64,000 nt of DNA from Kitasatospora papulosa (GCF_000717245.1 NZ_JNYQ01000001.1:992001-1056000); one strand, 5' to 3'. Positions 1 through 9,331 are shown, counted from the first letter of the stretch. Notes: a model not told the origin generated them from the letters alone. Translations and numbers: made by a program.

Positions 1-2190
1 CTCGGGTGCGTAGAGCACCCGCTCCACCGCTCCCGCCACCCGGTGGATCGCGGCGGCAGCCGTGCCCTGCAGGCCGCCCAGCCGCACGACACGGGCCGCG
101 GCCTTACGCGGGGTCTGCGACTCGTCCGGCGGGATGCCGTGGTCCCAGGCCGTGTCGGTGATCTCCCGCCAGCCGGCCATCACCCGTGCCGCCGCGTCCG
201 CGGGGGTCCGCCCGCCGGAGGAACCGAGCCGCCGGGCGCGGACCCGGCTCCGCCAGAGCAGGGGAAGCAGCGGGAGTACGACGACCAGCAGCGAGCCGAG
301 CGCCCACAGGGCGATCCTGCCCGCCGGGTTCCCCGGACCGGAGGAGCCCACCGCGCCGGGAGCCGCGGACGCGCCGCACTCACCCTGCCTGCGCATCTGC
401 GCGGGGCAGGACTCCGTGGCGGAGGGAGCCGCCGTGGGAGCCGCGGAGGCGCCGTCCGTGGGCAGCGCGGGATCGCTGGGGTCCTGCGAGGGCGTGTCGG
501 GCAGGGTGTACGCCGGAGTGCTGCCCCGGGACGGCGTCGGCTCGAAGCGGGTCCAGCCCACGCCCTCGAAGTACAGCTCGGGCCAGGCATGCGCGTCGCG
601 CAGCCCGACCGACACCGAACCGTCCGCCTGGACCGTGCCCGGGGTGAACCCCACCGCGACCCGTGCGGGAATGCCCAGGGTCCTGGCCATCGCCGCCATC
701 GTGAAGGAGAAGTGGACGCAGAACCCCTCCTTGTCCTTCAGGAACCGCTCGATCGCCGCCGTACCGGTGCCCGACGTCACCGTCGTGTCGTAGCGGAAAC
801 CGCCCTCCGAGGCGAACCAGTCCTGCAGCTTCACGGCCCGCTCGTAGTCGTCCGACGCGCCCTCGGTCACCTGCCGCGCGGTCCGTCCGACCACATCGGG
901 CAGCGACCGGGGCACCCGTGTGTACTCACGGGCCAGGTCCGAACGCGGTGCCCTCGCCCCGGCGAGCTGCTCGGCCGTCGGCTCCACCGACAGACTGCTG
1001 ACCTCGTACCGGACGCCGCGCGTCGTCTGGCCGTCGTCGCCGACGAGGGTGCGTCCCTCGGGCTCGTAGCGCCAGCGGCCCTGGATGTCCACCTCGCTCG
1101 CCGGGTAGGGGAGCGGCAGGTAGGTCTGCTGGTAGGAGCGGGACGCCGAGATGTTCGTCCTGATCTCGGTGACGGAGACGTCCGCCCCCAGCCCGGCCGG
1201 CTGCGGCAGCCGGTCGGGCACGTCCTGCAGCCTGCGGGTCGACGGACGCCACTCACTGCCGTCGAACTGGTCCAGGGCCAGGATGCGCAGATAGAAGTCC
1301 TGCGGGTTCCCGGAGTCGGTGCGGTACGTCATCACCTCCCGGTTCTCCGGCTGGTTCAGGTTGTTCTGCAGCGAGACCAGCGGGTTCACCGCGGAGATCG
1401 TGCCTCCGCCGCTCCCCTTGCCCGACCCGCCGCCCGTGCCGCCCAGCAGCCCGCCGTCCAGAGCGGGCAGAGCCGCCGGAACGGCGAGCGAGATGCCCAG
1501 CGCCACGGCTCCGATGCGCCGTCCCGTACGCACCGACGCCGACGCCCGCCCGGACCCCTCCAGGCCGGCCGCCAGACCGCCCGACGTACGGGAGACCCCG
1601 CCGAAGACGCGCCCCCACCGGGACAGCCGGTCCCGGCCCTCGGCCAGCAGGAGGACCAGATAGCCGCACGCCGCGAGCAGGAACCAGAGCCATCCCGCCC
1701 CGCCGTCGGAGAGCCCCGCGGCGACCGAGTAGAGCGCGAGCAGCGGAAGACCGGCCGGAGCGGCGGCGCGGAAGGTCACCGCGAGGACGTCCACGGCGAG
1801 CCCGATCAGCAGCACCCCGCCGATCAGCATCAGCCGGATGCCCTCCGTCGCCGGCGCGGGAATGGCGTACCTGCCGACGTCGTCGGCCCCTGTCGTCAGC
1901 AGCTCCGCGAGGTACCGGCCCGCCTGGGGGCCGGGCAGCACGCCGAACCAGGCGTGCTCCCGCGCGAAGACCACGGTCAGCGCCAGCAGCGTGCCCAGCA
2001 CCTGGAGGGCGACCGTGAGGACCCGAGCCGTCCGCATCCGGCGGGCGAGCGCGCCCACCCCGGTCTGGAGGGCCAGCAGGAACGCGGCCTGCAGCACCCA
2101 GGCCGAGGTCTCGACCAGGGGCAGCAGTGCTCCCGCGGCCATCATCGTGGCCGCGTAGGCGCACAGCGCCAGTCGGGTACGCCCGCTCAT
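1..2190 (-). CDS. Transglutaminase-like membrane protein, TgpA/DUF3488 type (C-terminus cut by window edge)
   Basis: Reading on the minus strand from ATG at 2190 gives 730 codons without a stop, so the gene continues beyond position 1. The N-terminal ~200 residues hold about six hydrophobic segments (first MSGRTRLALCAYAATMMAAG). An extracytoplasmic Gly/Ser-rich stretch precedes a transglutaminase core with Cys491 (EGFCVHFS) and His534 (RDAHAWPE). The third triad position is Glu550 (WTRFEPTP) where most relatives have Asp. A further membrane segment (LWALGSLLVVLPLLPLLW) and a cytoplasmic DUF4129-like tail follow. The start overlaps the stop of the DUF58 gene (ATGA), so the two are translationally coupled. 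Family knowledge: TgpA-like proteins sit with MoxR and DUF58 genes and probably act on envelope proteins or peptides; the substrate here is unknown. Confidence 0.88.
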   Translation of the reverse strand, partial: MSGRTRLALCAYAATMMAAGALLPLVETSAWVLQAAFLLALQTGVGALARRMRTARVLTVALQVLGTLLALTVVFAREHAWFGVLPGPQAGRYLAELLTTGADDVGRYAIPAPATEGIRLMLIGGVLLIGLAVDVLAVTFRAAAPAGLPLLALYSVAAGLSDGGAGWLWFLLAACGYLVLLLAEGRDRLSRWGRVFGGVSRTSGGLAAGLEGSGRASASVRTGRRIGAVALGISLAVPAALPALDGGLLGGTGGGSGKGSGGGTISAVNPLVSLQNNLNQPENREVMTYRTDSGNPQDFYLRILALDQFDGSEWRPSTRRLQDVPDRLPQPAGLGADVSVTEIRTNISASRSYQQTYLPLPYPASEVDIQGRWRYEPEGRTLVGDDGQTTRGVRYEVSSLSVEPTAEQLAGARAPRSDLAREYTRVPRSLPDVVGRTARQVTEGASDDYERAVKLQDWFASEGGFRYDTTVTSGTGTAAIERFLKDKEGFCVHFSFTMAAMARTLGIPARVAVGFTPGTVQADGSVSVGLRDAHAWPELYFEGVGWTRFEPTPSRGSTPAYTLPDTPSQDPSDPALPTDGASAAPTAAPSATESCPAQMRRQGECGASAAPGAVGSSGPGNPAGRIALWALGSLLVVVLPLLPLLWRSRVRARRLGSSGGRTPADAAARVMAGWREITDTAWDHGIPPDESQTPRKAAARVVRLGGLQGTAAAAIHRVAGAVERVLYAPE

Positions 2191-3563
2191 GACCGACCCC
2201 CGGAGAACCCTGTCGTCGTCCCGGCCGCGGACGACCGCACGCCGGGTCCCTCCTGGCCCGCCTGCTGCCAGAGCCGGGCGAGTTCCGCACCGGGGGGCAC
2301 CGGCAGCGCCGTCCAGCCCGCCTCACGCAGCAGCCGCAGGCGCTCGGAGCCCACGGCGGGAGCCGCGGTCCGCCCGTCGCGTGTCCAGTCACCGCTGTCC
2401 AGCACGAAGGCGACGGCCCCGCGGCTGCGCTGCCGCATCCTGGCCGCCACCGCCGCCTGCTCCTCGTCGAGATCACCGAAGAACGCCACCAGCAGCCCCT
2501 CGTCGCCGCCGCGCAGCACGTCGTGCGCGCGGGAGAGCCCGCCGCCGTCGGAATGACCGACGACCGCGAGGGCGTCCATCATCAGACCAGCCGACTCCGC
2601 GGACTCGTGTATCGATCCCGGGAAGCCGTCGGTGTCCCCGCCCGGCGCGGCGCTCCCCTCGTCCGTGAGCAGCCGGACCGCGAAGCCCCGCTCCAGCATG
2701 TGGACCAGCGCGGACGCCGCCCCGGACACCGCCCACTCGAAGGCCGAACCCGGCCCGCCGCCCTGGTAGGCGATCCGCCGGGTGTCCAGCAGCACCGTGC
2801 ACCCCGCCCGCTGCGGCTGCTCCTCGCGACGCACCATCAGCTCGCCGTGGCGCGCGGTGGAGCGCCAGTGCACCCGTCGCAGGTCGTCGCCGTGGCGGTA
2901 GCCGCGCGGGATGATGTCGTCCTCGCCCGCCAGCGCCAGGGACCGCTGCCTGCCGTCGCCGTATCCCGAAGCCTCCCCGGCCAGCCGCAGCGGCGGAAGC
3001 GGCTCGGTACGCGGGACGACGACGAGGGTGTCGTAGGCGCTGAAGGAACGCGTCAGCTCGCACATCCCGAACGGATCGCTCAGCTGCAGCTGCAGGGGCC
3101 CCAGCGGATAGCGTCCGCGCAGGTCGGAGCGGACCCGGTAGGACACCTCCCGCACGCCGCCCGGCTCCACCCTGTCCAGGACGAACCGGGGCCGGGGGCC
3201 GAGGACGTACGGGACGCGGTCCTGGAGCATGAGCAGGCCCGTGTGCAGCCGGGACACGTTGTCCATGCGCAGGTGGACCCGCGCCTCCGCCCCCGCCGGC
3301 ACGCGCGACGGCGACAGCCGCCGGCTGCCGACCACCCGGTAGCGGGTGCGGTAGAGGACGGTGACGCAGACCAGCGGCAGCACCGCCAGCAGCAGCCCGA
3401 CCCGGAGCAGATCGCCCTGGCCCAGCACGAAGGCGCAGACCGCCGCCGCCACACCGGCGGCGAGGAAGGACCGGCCGCGTGTCGTCAGACCGCCCAGAGC
3501 GGCCCGCAGGCCGCCCTTGTCGTCGCTGTCGTCCACGGGGCCGGGCGACCCGGCCGTCATCAC
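2187..3563 (-). CDS. DUF58 domain protein (VWA-like, membrane-anchored)
   Basis: 458 residues from GTG at 3563, with ATG at 3560 as the next codon-level alternative. The GTG overlaps the stop of the MoxR gene (GTGA). Two hydrophobic segments lie at about residues 35-75 (SFLAAGVAAAVCAFVLG and LLLAVLPLVCVTVLY). The DUF58 signature follows near residues 210-250: YRHGDDLRRVHWRSTARHGE, then VRREEQPQ. The C-terminal half resembles a von Willebrand A-like fold (VLLDTRR, then a later LDSGDW). DUF58 proteins usually work with a MoxR AAA+ ATPase as a chaperone or assembly pair. The order MoxR-DUF58-transglutaminase is a recognised bacterial set; its role here is inferred, probably in the cell envelope. 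Confidence 0.9.
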   Translation of the reverse strand: MMTAGSPGPVDDSDDKGGLRAALGGLTTRGRSFLAAGVAAAVCAFVLGQGDLLRVGLLLAVLPLVCVTVLYRTRYRVVGSRRLSPSRVPAGAEARVHLRMDNVSRLHTGLLMLQDRVPYVLGPRPRFVLDRVEPGGVREVSYRVRSDLRGRYPLGPLQLQLSDPFGMCELTRSFSAYDTLVVVPRTEPLPPLRLAGEASGYGDGRQRSLALAGEDDIIPRGYRHGDDLRRVHWRSTARHGELMVRREEQPQRAGCTVLLDTRRIAYQGGGPGSAFEWAVSGAASALVHMLERGFAVRLLTDEGSAAPGGDTDGFPGSIHESAESAGLMMDALAVVGHSDGGGLSRAHDVLRGGDEGLLVAFFGDLDEEQAAVAARMRQRSRGAVAFVLDSGDWTRDGRTAAPAVGSERLRLLREAGWTALPVPPGAELARLWQQAGQEGPGVRSSAAGTTTGFSGGRS

Positions 3564-4609
3564 AGGCGCCGGGCGCCGGGCTGCCGGCCGTACACCGGGC
3601 CGGCGGGCCGGTGCTGGGGCTGGGCGGGGGCGGAGACCCCGCCGCCCGAGGTCGGCACCGGCGTGCGCTGCATGATGTCCGTCACGACCTGCTCGGCCGT
3701 GCGCCGGTTGAGCTGCGCCTGCGCGGTGGGAAGCAGCCGGTGGGACAGCACCGCGACCGCCAGCGCCTGGACGTCGTCCGGCAGGGCGTAGTCCCGCCCG
3801 CTCAGCGCGGCCGACGCCTTGGCGGCCCGCAGCAGGTGGAGGGTCGCGCGGGGCGAGGCGCCCAGCCTGAGGTCAGGGTGCTGACGGGTGGCGGACACCA
3901 GGTCCACCGCGTACCGGCGGACGGCCTCCGCCACGTGGACCGTGCGCACCGCTTCGATCAGCTTCACGATGTCGTGGGCGTGCGCCACCGGTCGGAGGTC
4001 GTCCAGCGGTGACGGCCCGCCGTGGACGTCGAGCATCTGGAGCTCGGCCTCGGCGCTCGGGTACCCGATCGACACCCGGGCCATGAACCGGTCGCGCTGC
4101 GCCTCGGGGAGGGGATAGGTGCCCTCCATCTCCACCGGGTTCTGCGTGGCCACCACCATGAAGGGGTCGGGCAGTTCGTAGGTCTGCCCGTCGATCGTGA
4201 CCTGCCGTTCCTCCATCGACTCCAGCAGCGCCGACTGGGTCTTGGGCGAGGCGCGGTTGATCTCGTCGCCGATCACGATCTGCGCGAAGATGGCACCCGG
4301 CTTGAACTCGAAGTCCCGTCGCTGCTGGTCGAAGATCGACACCCCGGTGATGTCCGAGGGCAGCAGGTCCGGCGTGAACTGGATGCGCCGCACCGAACAG
4401 TCGATGGACCGCGCCAGCGCCTTGGCCAGCATCGTCTTGCCGACGCCGGGCACATCCTCGATCAGGAGGTGCCCCTCCGCGAGCAGTACGGTCAGCGAAA
4501 GCCGCACGACCTCGGGCTTGCCCTCGATCACACCCTCGACCGACCTGCGTACCCGCTCGGCTGTGGTGGTCAGATCTGTGAGGCTCGCTCGATCGTCATA
4601 GGTCGTCAC
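3560..4609 (-). CDS. MoxR-family AAA+ ATPase
   Basis: 349 residues from GTG at 4609, preceded on its strand by GAGGAGGGCCGG, a good ribosome binding site. The frame is open further upstream to 4741, but that stretch is Arg/Gly/Ala-rich and lacks the site. Walker A is DVPGVGKTMLAKALA, Walker B-like is IVIGDEINRASPKTQSALLE, sensor 1 is VVATQNPVEMEGTYPLPEAQ, and the arginine finger region is RDRF. The C-terminal lid ends in a Pro/Gly/Arg-rich tail. MoxR ATPases remodel or activate partner proteins, commonly VWA-type proteins such as the DUF58 protein encoded next. First gene of a three-gene coupled unit. Confidence 0.95.
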   Translation of the reverse strand: MTTYDDRASLTDLTTTAERVRRSVEGVIEGKPEVVRLSLTVLLAEGHLLIEDVPGVGKTMLAKALARSIDCSVRRIQFTPDLLPSDITGVSIFDQQRRDFEFKPGAIFAQIVIGDEINRASPKTQSALLESMEERQVTIDGQTYELPDPFMVVATQNPVEMEGTYPLPEAQRDRFMARVSIGYPSAEAELQMLDVHGGPSPLDDLRPVAHAHDIVKLIEAVRTVHVAEAVRRYAVDLVSATRQHPDLRLGASPRATLHLLRAAKASAALSGRDYALPDDVQALAVAVLSHRLLPTAQAQLNRRTAEQVVTDIMQRTPVPTSGGGVSAPAQPQHRPAGPVYGRQPGARRL

Positions 4610-4799
4610 CCGGCCCTCCTCGGCCCCTTGTGCTCGGGCCCGCGCAGAAGCTGCCGGCCCGCCCCGACATGCGGACGCTCCCCGGAGGACCCGGAGAGAC
4701 GTCACACCCGCATTCTTGTTGCCGTTACCGCTTCGTGTCACTCGCCTCCCGGCAAGTGAGCGTGAAATGCCGGGTGTGGTCCGTATGTCGGGGGGTGCG

Positions 4800-5363
4800 T
4801 CAGGCGGCGGGAAGGATTTCGCGCAGCTTGCCCGTGGTCACGTCGAAGACGAAGCCGCGGACGTCGTCCGTGTGCAGGAGGAAAGGCGAGGTGCGCACGC
4901 GCTGCATCGACTGCCGGACGTCCTGGTCGGCGTCCGAGTAGGCCTCCACCGCCCAGGCCGGGCGCTGCCCGACCTCGAGCTCCAGCTCCTGCCGGAATCC
5001 CTCGGTGAGCGACTCCATGCCGCAGTTCGTGTGGTGGATGAGGATGACGCTGCGGGTACCGAGCGCCCGCTGGCTGATGGTCAGGGAGCGGAGCACGTCG
5101 TCGGTGACCACGCCGCCCGCGTTGCGGATGGTGTGGCAGTCGCCGAGCTCCAGACCGAGCGCCCGGTGGAGGTCGAGGCGGGCGTCCATGCAGGCGACGA
5201 CGGCGACCTTCAGTACGGGGCGCGCGTCCATGCCCGGATCGGTGAACGCCTCCGCGTACCGCGTGTTCAGGCCGAGCAGACGGTCGGTGACCGTCCCTTC
5301 GCCGGCGGCACCGGAGGTGGTGGGGGAATCGGTCTCGGCGGAGGACTGCGCAGAAGTCGACAT
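4800..5363 (-). CDS. Beta-class carbonic anhydrase
   Basis: 187 residues from ATG at 5363; the frame is open upstream to 5453, but the Ser/Thr-rich start MSTSAQSSAETD is the more typical one. Zinc and active-site residues of the beta class are visible: Cys58-Asp60-Arg62 (VACMDARLDL) and His111-Cys114 (IHHTNCGM). It interconverts CO2 and bicarbonate in the cytoplasm. It lies between the MoxR set and the dcw cluster on the minus strand, with about 190 nt before the MoxR start, so it is probably transcribed separately. Length and motifs match the short actinobacterial beta-CA subgroup (Rv1284-like). Confidence 0.93.
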   Translation of the reverse strand: MSTSAQSSAETDSPTTSGAAGEGTVTDRLLGLNTRYAEAFTDPGMDARPVLKVAVVACMDARLDLHRALGLELGDCHTIRNAGGVVTDDVLRSLTISQRALGTRSVILIHHTNCGMESLTEGFRQELELEVGQRPAWAVEAYSDADQDVRQSMQRVRTSPFLLHTDDVRGFVFDVTTGKLREILPAA

Positions 5364-5774
5364 GGCTACGACGTTAACCTTCGCGACCGCTCGGAGCGTG
5401 CTGTGGAAGGGGACAAAGAACGTCAACGTCGCTTGTTGTGAGGTAACCCACACGCCCTGCGATCCGCCCCGCCGGCCGTGTGAGGTTCCCGACCACCGCC
5501 GGGGCGCTGCGACGCGCAGCGCGGTTCGTTGATCGGGAATGGATCGAATGGCAGGGTGGACTAAAGTGACCCGAAGTTACCGACACGCCTGCACATTCTG
5601 CATATTTGTACATGTTTCGAGTTCCCCGTGATGTGCGGCGTACCTGCGGCCCGGCCCTCTCCCGCCCGTCGGCCGGCCGACGCCTCTTCCCCGGCGCCGG
5701 CCGACCTCCCCTTCCGGGCGGGTGGGGACCAGACCGCATGTACGGCCACACGGGGCAGAGCCTGAGAGGGCGCT
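5364..5774. promoter_or_regulatory. Intergenic region between carbonic anhydrase and rsmH; dcw promoter region
   Basis: About 410 nt without a convincing gene. No mraZ reading frame is visible at the place where it precedes rsmH in many bacteria. An unusually A/T-rich block at 5571-5620 contains three similar short units in a row (TGCACATTC at 5590, TGCATATTTG at 5599, TACATG at 5609) and a TGTACA palindrome at 5607-5612. This is the likeliest place for divergent promoters or a regulator site. The remaining sequence to 5760 is C/G-rich. Confidence 0.4.
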
Positions 5775-6740
5775 TTGAGCCAGACCCGACACGTCCCGGT
5801 GATGCTCCAGCGATGCCTGGACCTGCTGGCCCCGGCTCTGGAGGCGACAGGACCGCAGCCCCCGGTCGTCGTCGACTGCACCCTCGGGCTCGGAGGCCAC
5901 AGCGAAGCGCTGCTCGCGGCCTTCCCCGCGGCCCGGCTGGTCGCCCTGGACCGCGACAAGGAGGCGCTGAGGCTGTCCGGCGAGCGCCTCGCACCGTACG
6001 GCGACCGCGCCACCCTGGTGCACGCCGTCTACGACGAACTCCCCGAGGTCCTCGACCGGCTGGGGATCCCCAAGGTCCAGGGCGTGCTGTTCGACCTCGG
6101 CGTCTCCTCCATGCAGCTGGACGAGGCCGACCGCGGCTTCGCCTACGCGCAGGACGCGCCGCTCGACATGCGCATGGACCAGACGACCGGCATCGGCGCG
6201 GCGGAGGTGCTCAACACCTACCCGCCGGGCGAACTCGTGCGGATCCTGCGCGCGTACGGCGAGGAGAAGCAGGCCAAGCGCATCGTCTCGGCCGTCGTGC
6301 GCGAACGCGAGAAGGAGCCCTTCAGCAACAGCGCGCGCCTCGTCGAGCTGATCCGCGACTCCCTGCCGCAGGCGGCCAAGCGCACCGGCGGCAATCCGGC
6401 CAAGCGCACCTTCCAGGCGCTGCGCATCGAGGTCAACGGCGAACTCACCGTCCTGGAACGGGCCGTTCCGGCCGCCGTCCGGAGTCTGGCCGTCGGCGGC
6501 CGGATCGCCGTCCTGTCGTACCACTCCCTCGAGGACCGTCTCGTCAAGCAGGTGTTCGCGGCCGGTGCGGCCAACACGGCGCCGCCCGGACTGCCCGTCG
6601 TGCCCGAGCGCTACCAGCCCCGGCTGAAGCTGCTGACCCGCGGTGCCGAACTGCCCACCGAGGAGGAGGTCGCCGAGAACCGGCGTGCCGCCCCCGCCCG
6701 GCTGCGCGGCGCCCAGCGGATCCGCGAGGAGGAGCGATGA
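5775..6740 (+). CDS. rsmH: 16S rRNA (cytosine(1402)-N4)-methyltransferase RsmH
   Basis: 321 residues with a TTG start at 5775, chosen because GAGAGGG at 5764-5770 lies just upstream and the protein opens with the family's HVPVMLQRCLDLL. SAM-binding motif near residues 36-50 (DCTLGLGGHSEALLAAFP). Further family motifs are FDLGVSSMQLDEADRGFAY, RTFQALRIEVN and LSYHSLEDRLVK. It methylates N4 of C1402 in the ribosomal P site. First gene of the dcw run; its stop is followed by ftsL after a short gap of about 50 nt. Confidence 0.96.
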   Translation: MSQTRHVPVMLQRCLDLLAPALEATGPQPPVVVDCTLGLGGHSEALLAAFPAARLVALDRDKEALRLSGERLAPYGDRATLVHAVYDELPEVLDRLGIPKVQGVLFDLGVSSMQLDEADRGFAYAQDAPLDMRMDQTTGIGAAEVLNTYPPGELVRILRAYGEEKQAKRIVSAVVREREKEPFSNSARLVELIRDSLPQAAKRTGGNPAKRTFQALRIEVNGELTVLERAVPAAVRSLAVGGRIAVLSYHSLEDRLVKQVFAAGAANTAPPGLPVVPERYQPRLKLLTRGAELPTEEEVAENRRAAPARLRGAQRIREEER

Positions 6741-6789
6741 GCTCCCCCCGCCCTGCGGGCCGCACGCCGAGGAGGACGGTGGAGACCCG

Positions 6790-7332
6790 GTGACCAGGAC
6801 GGCCGAGCAGGCGAAGGGGAGGGCCGGCCGGCTCGCCCGGCTGATGCCGTCGGGGCCGAGCACCGCCGCCCGCACCCCCTTCGTCCTGCTGGTCGTGCTG
6901 CTCCTCGCGGGTGGCCTGATCTCGCTCCTCCTGCTGAACTCGGCGCTCAATGAAGGATCGTTCAGGCTGAGCAAGCTCAAGCGCGAGACCACCGAGCTCA
7001 CCGACGAGCAGCAGGCCCTCCAGCGGGACGTCGACAGTTACTCCGAGCCGGACGCGCTCGAACGCCGGGCCAGGGAGCTCGGCATGGTGCCCGGCGGCAG
7101 CCCCGCCTTCCTGAACCCGGACGGCACGGTCAGCGGAGTGCCCGAACGGGCCACAGCGCAGCCCTCCACCCCCACCGCGCTTCCCGCACCCGAGGCGAGT
7201 GTTCCGGTGCCCACCGGGCAGCCCTCCCCGCCCGGCCCGACGTCCCCCTCCGCGTCACCCGCGCCCTCGGACTCTCCCGTGACGCCGTCCACGGCGGCCA
7301 CCACCCCCGCCCCGACCACCACCGGCAGGTGA
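6790..7332 (+). CDS. ftsL: Cell division protein FtsL
   Basis: 180 residues from GTG at 6790, with GGAG at 6781-6784 as ribosome binding site. A short cytoplasmic N-terminus is followed by one membrane segment (about residues 30-50, FVLLVVLLLAGGLISLLLL). An extracytoplasmic heptad-like coiled coil comes next (ALNEGSFRLSKLKRETTELT through ALERRARELGM). The tail of about 70 residues is Pro/Ser/Thr-rich and low complexity, typical of Streptomyces FtsL. In the divisome FtsL pairs with FtsB/DivIC-like and FtsQ proteins. Only 4 nt separate its stop from ftsI. Confidence 0.93.
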   Translation: MTRTAEQAKGRAGRLARLMPSGPSTAARTPFVLLVVLLLAGGLISLLLLNSALNEGSFRLSKLKRETTELTDEQQALQRDVDSYSEPDALERRARELGMVPGGSPAFLNPDGTVSGVPERATAQPSTPTALPAPEASVPVPTGQPSPPGPTSPSASPAPSDSPVTPSTAATTPAPTTTGR

Positions 7333-7336
7333 CGCA

Positions 7337-9331
7337 GTGCCGTCCAAGGAACCGCCGCGCCGTCGCGTACCCGGCCCCGCGCGCTCCCGCAACGCGGCGG
7401 GCGGACCGGGGCGCGCGCGGCCCGCGGCCCGAGCCGAGGACCGCCGCCCCCGGCGCCCGGCGGCGCCCGCGAAACGGCGCGGTGCCTCCCCGCAGGCCAT
7501 CCGCCTGGGCAGCCCGCGCCCCCGGCTGCGCCTGATCAGCCTCTGCCTGACCCTCGTCATGCTGGCCTTCGTGGTCCGGCTCCTCCAGGTCCAGGCGGTC
7601 GACGCCAACGCGTACACCGCCAAGGCCGAGAAGAACCGGTACCTGGAGTACACGATCGCCGCCGAGCGCGGAGAGATCACCGACCGCAGCGGAATCTCCC
7701 TGGCCACCAGCGTCGACGCGCACGACATCACCGCCGACCCCAAGCTGTTCACCCCCGAGGACAGCAAGGCCCCGGACGCCCCGCAGCAGGCGGCGGCGCT
7801 GCTCGCCCCGATCCTCGGCAAGGACGAGGCCGAACTGGCGAAGAAGCTCTCCACCCCGAAGAGCCGCTACACGGTCCTGGCCCGGAGGCAGACCCCGCAG
7901 GTCTGGAAGCAGATCAAGGACCTCAAGTCCGTCTTCGCGGAGAAGGCGGCCGAGGACAGGGCGAAGGGCGGCCCCGGGGCCAACGTGCTGGCCGGAGTCC
8001 TCCAGGAGCCGACCACCCGACGCGTCTACCCCAACGGCAACCTCGCCGCCGGGATACTGGGATTCGTCAACGCCGAGGGGAAGGGCGGCGGCGGCCTGGA
8101 GGCGCAGCTGAACAAGAAGCTCCAAGGCGAGGACGGCAAGATCCGCTACGCCCAGGCGGGCGGCCGCCCCGTCCCCACGGCCGGCTCCACGGAGATCCCG
8201 GCCGTCGCCGGCACCGACGTCGAGCTGACGATCGACCGCGACATCCAGTGGGCCGCCCAGCGGGCCATCGCCGACCAGGTGGAGAAGTCCCGGGCCGACC
8301 GCGGCTACGTGATCGTCCAGAACACGAGGACCGGCGAGGTGCTGGCCATGGCCAACGCCCCGGGCTACGACCCGAACGACCTCGCGCAGAGCGATTCCGC
8401 GGCCCTCGGCAACGCGGCCCTCCAGGACGTGTACGAACCCGGCTCCACCAGCAAGGTCATGTCCATCGCCGCCGTGCTGGAGGAGGGCGCGGCCACACCC
8501 GACACGCACGTCACCGTCCCCAACCGGCTGCACCGCGGTGACCGGCTCTTCAGGGACGACGTCGACCACCCCACCTGGTACCTCACGCTCAACGGCGTAC
8601 TGGCCAAGTCGAGCAACATCGGCACCATCCTGGCCACCGGGCAGCTGGGGAAGACCCAGCCCGAGGCCAACAAGGTGCTGTACTCCTACCTGCGCAAGTT
8701 CGGCCTCGGCAGCACGACCGGGCTCGACTACCCGGGCGAATCGCCCGGCATCGTGGCCAAGCCCCAGGACTGGTCCACCTCGCAGCAGTACACGATCCCG
8801 TTCGGGCAGGGCCTCTCCCTCAACGCCATGCAGGCCGCCTCGGTGTACCAGACCATCGCCAACGGCGGGGTCCGGATCGAGCCCACCCTCGTCCGCGGGA
8901 CCAAGGACGCGGGCGGCCGCTACACCGCGTCGGACGCCCCGAAGCGGACCCGGGTGGTCAGCGAGAAGACGGCCGGAACCCTGGCGAAGATGCTGGAGTC
9001 CGTCGTGGACGACAGGGAGGGCACCGGCACCAAGGCCCACATCCAGGGCTACCGGGTCGCCGGCAAGACGGGCACGGCCAACCGGGTCGACCCGGTGCGC
9101 GGCGTCTACAAGGGCTACACCGCGTCGTTCGCCGGCTTCGCGCCCGCCGACGACCCCCAGGTCACCGTGTACTGCGCGATCCAGAACCCCACCGAGGGAA
9201 GCTACTTCGGCGGTCAGATCTGCGGCCCGATCTACAAGAAGGTCATGGAGTTCGCCCTCAAGACCCTCCAGACACCCCCGTCCGGCAAGGCCCCCGCCCG
9301 GCTGCCGGTGTCCTTCAAGCCCGGCGAGTGA
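7337..9331 (+). CDS. ftsI: Septal peptidoglycan transpeptidase FtsI (PBP3)
   Basis: 664 residues from GTG at 7337. The N-terminal ~60 residues are Arg/Pro/Ala-rich, followed by one membrane anchor (LISLCLTLVMLAFVVRLL). A PBP dimerisation domain leads to the transpeptidase with Ser370-x-x-Lys373 (EPGSTSKVMS), Ser425-Ser426-Asn427 (SxN motif, LAKSSNIG) and Lys577-Thr-Gly (VAGKTGTAN). It crosslinks septal peptidoglycan together with FtsW and is needed for septation; in Streptomyces the dcw division genes are dispensable for hyphal growth but needed for sporulation septa. All catalytic motifs are intact. Confidence 0.97.
   Translation: MPSKEPPRRRVPGPARSRNAAGGPGRARPAARAEDRRPRRPAAPAKRRGASPQAIRLGSPRPRLRLISLCLTLVMLAFVVRLLQVQAVDANAYTAKAEKNRYLEYTIAAERGEITDRSGISLATSVDAHDITADPKLFTPEDSKAPDAPQQAAALLAPILGKDEAELAKKLSTPKSRYTVLARRQTPQVWKQIKDLKSVFAEKAAEDRAKGGPGANVLAGVLQEPTTRRVYPNGNLAAGILGFVNAEGKGGGGLEAQLNKKLQGEDGKIRYAQAGGRPVPTAGSTEIPAVAGTDVELTIDRDIQWAAQRAIADQVEKSRADRGYVIVQNTRTGEVLAMANAPGYDPNDLAQSDSAALGNAALQDVYEPGSTSKVMSIAAVLEEGAATPDTHVTVPNRLHRGDRLFRDDVDHPTWYLTLNGVLAKSSNIGTILATGQLGKTQPEANKVLYSYLRKFGLGSTTGLDYPGESPGIVAKPQDWSTSQQYTIPFGQGLSLNAMQAASVYQTIANGGVRIEPTLVRGTKDAGGRYTASDAPKRTRVVSEKTAGTLAKMLESVVDDREGTGTKAHIQGYRVAGKTGTANRVDPVRGVYKGYTASFAGFAPADDPQVTVYCAIQNPTEGSYFGGQICGPIYKKVMEFALKTLQTPPSGKAPARLPVSFKPGE

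Noticed and set aside
43..2556. Long plus-strand reading frame opposite the transglutaminase and DUF58 genes
   Set aside because: Arg/Pro/Gly/Gln-rich translation without domains; it is the antisense of real genes with strong third-position G/C.
4610..4741. N-terminal extension of the MoxR ATPase to 4741
   Set aside because: Arg/Gly/Ala-rich, no ribosome binding site; GTG at 4609 has GAGGAGGG.
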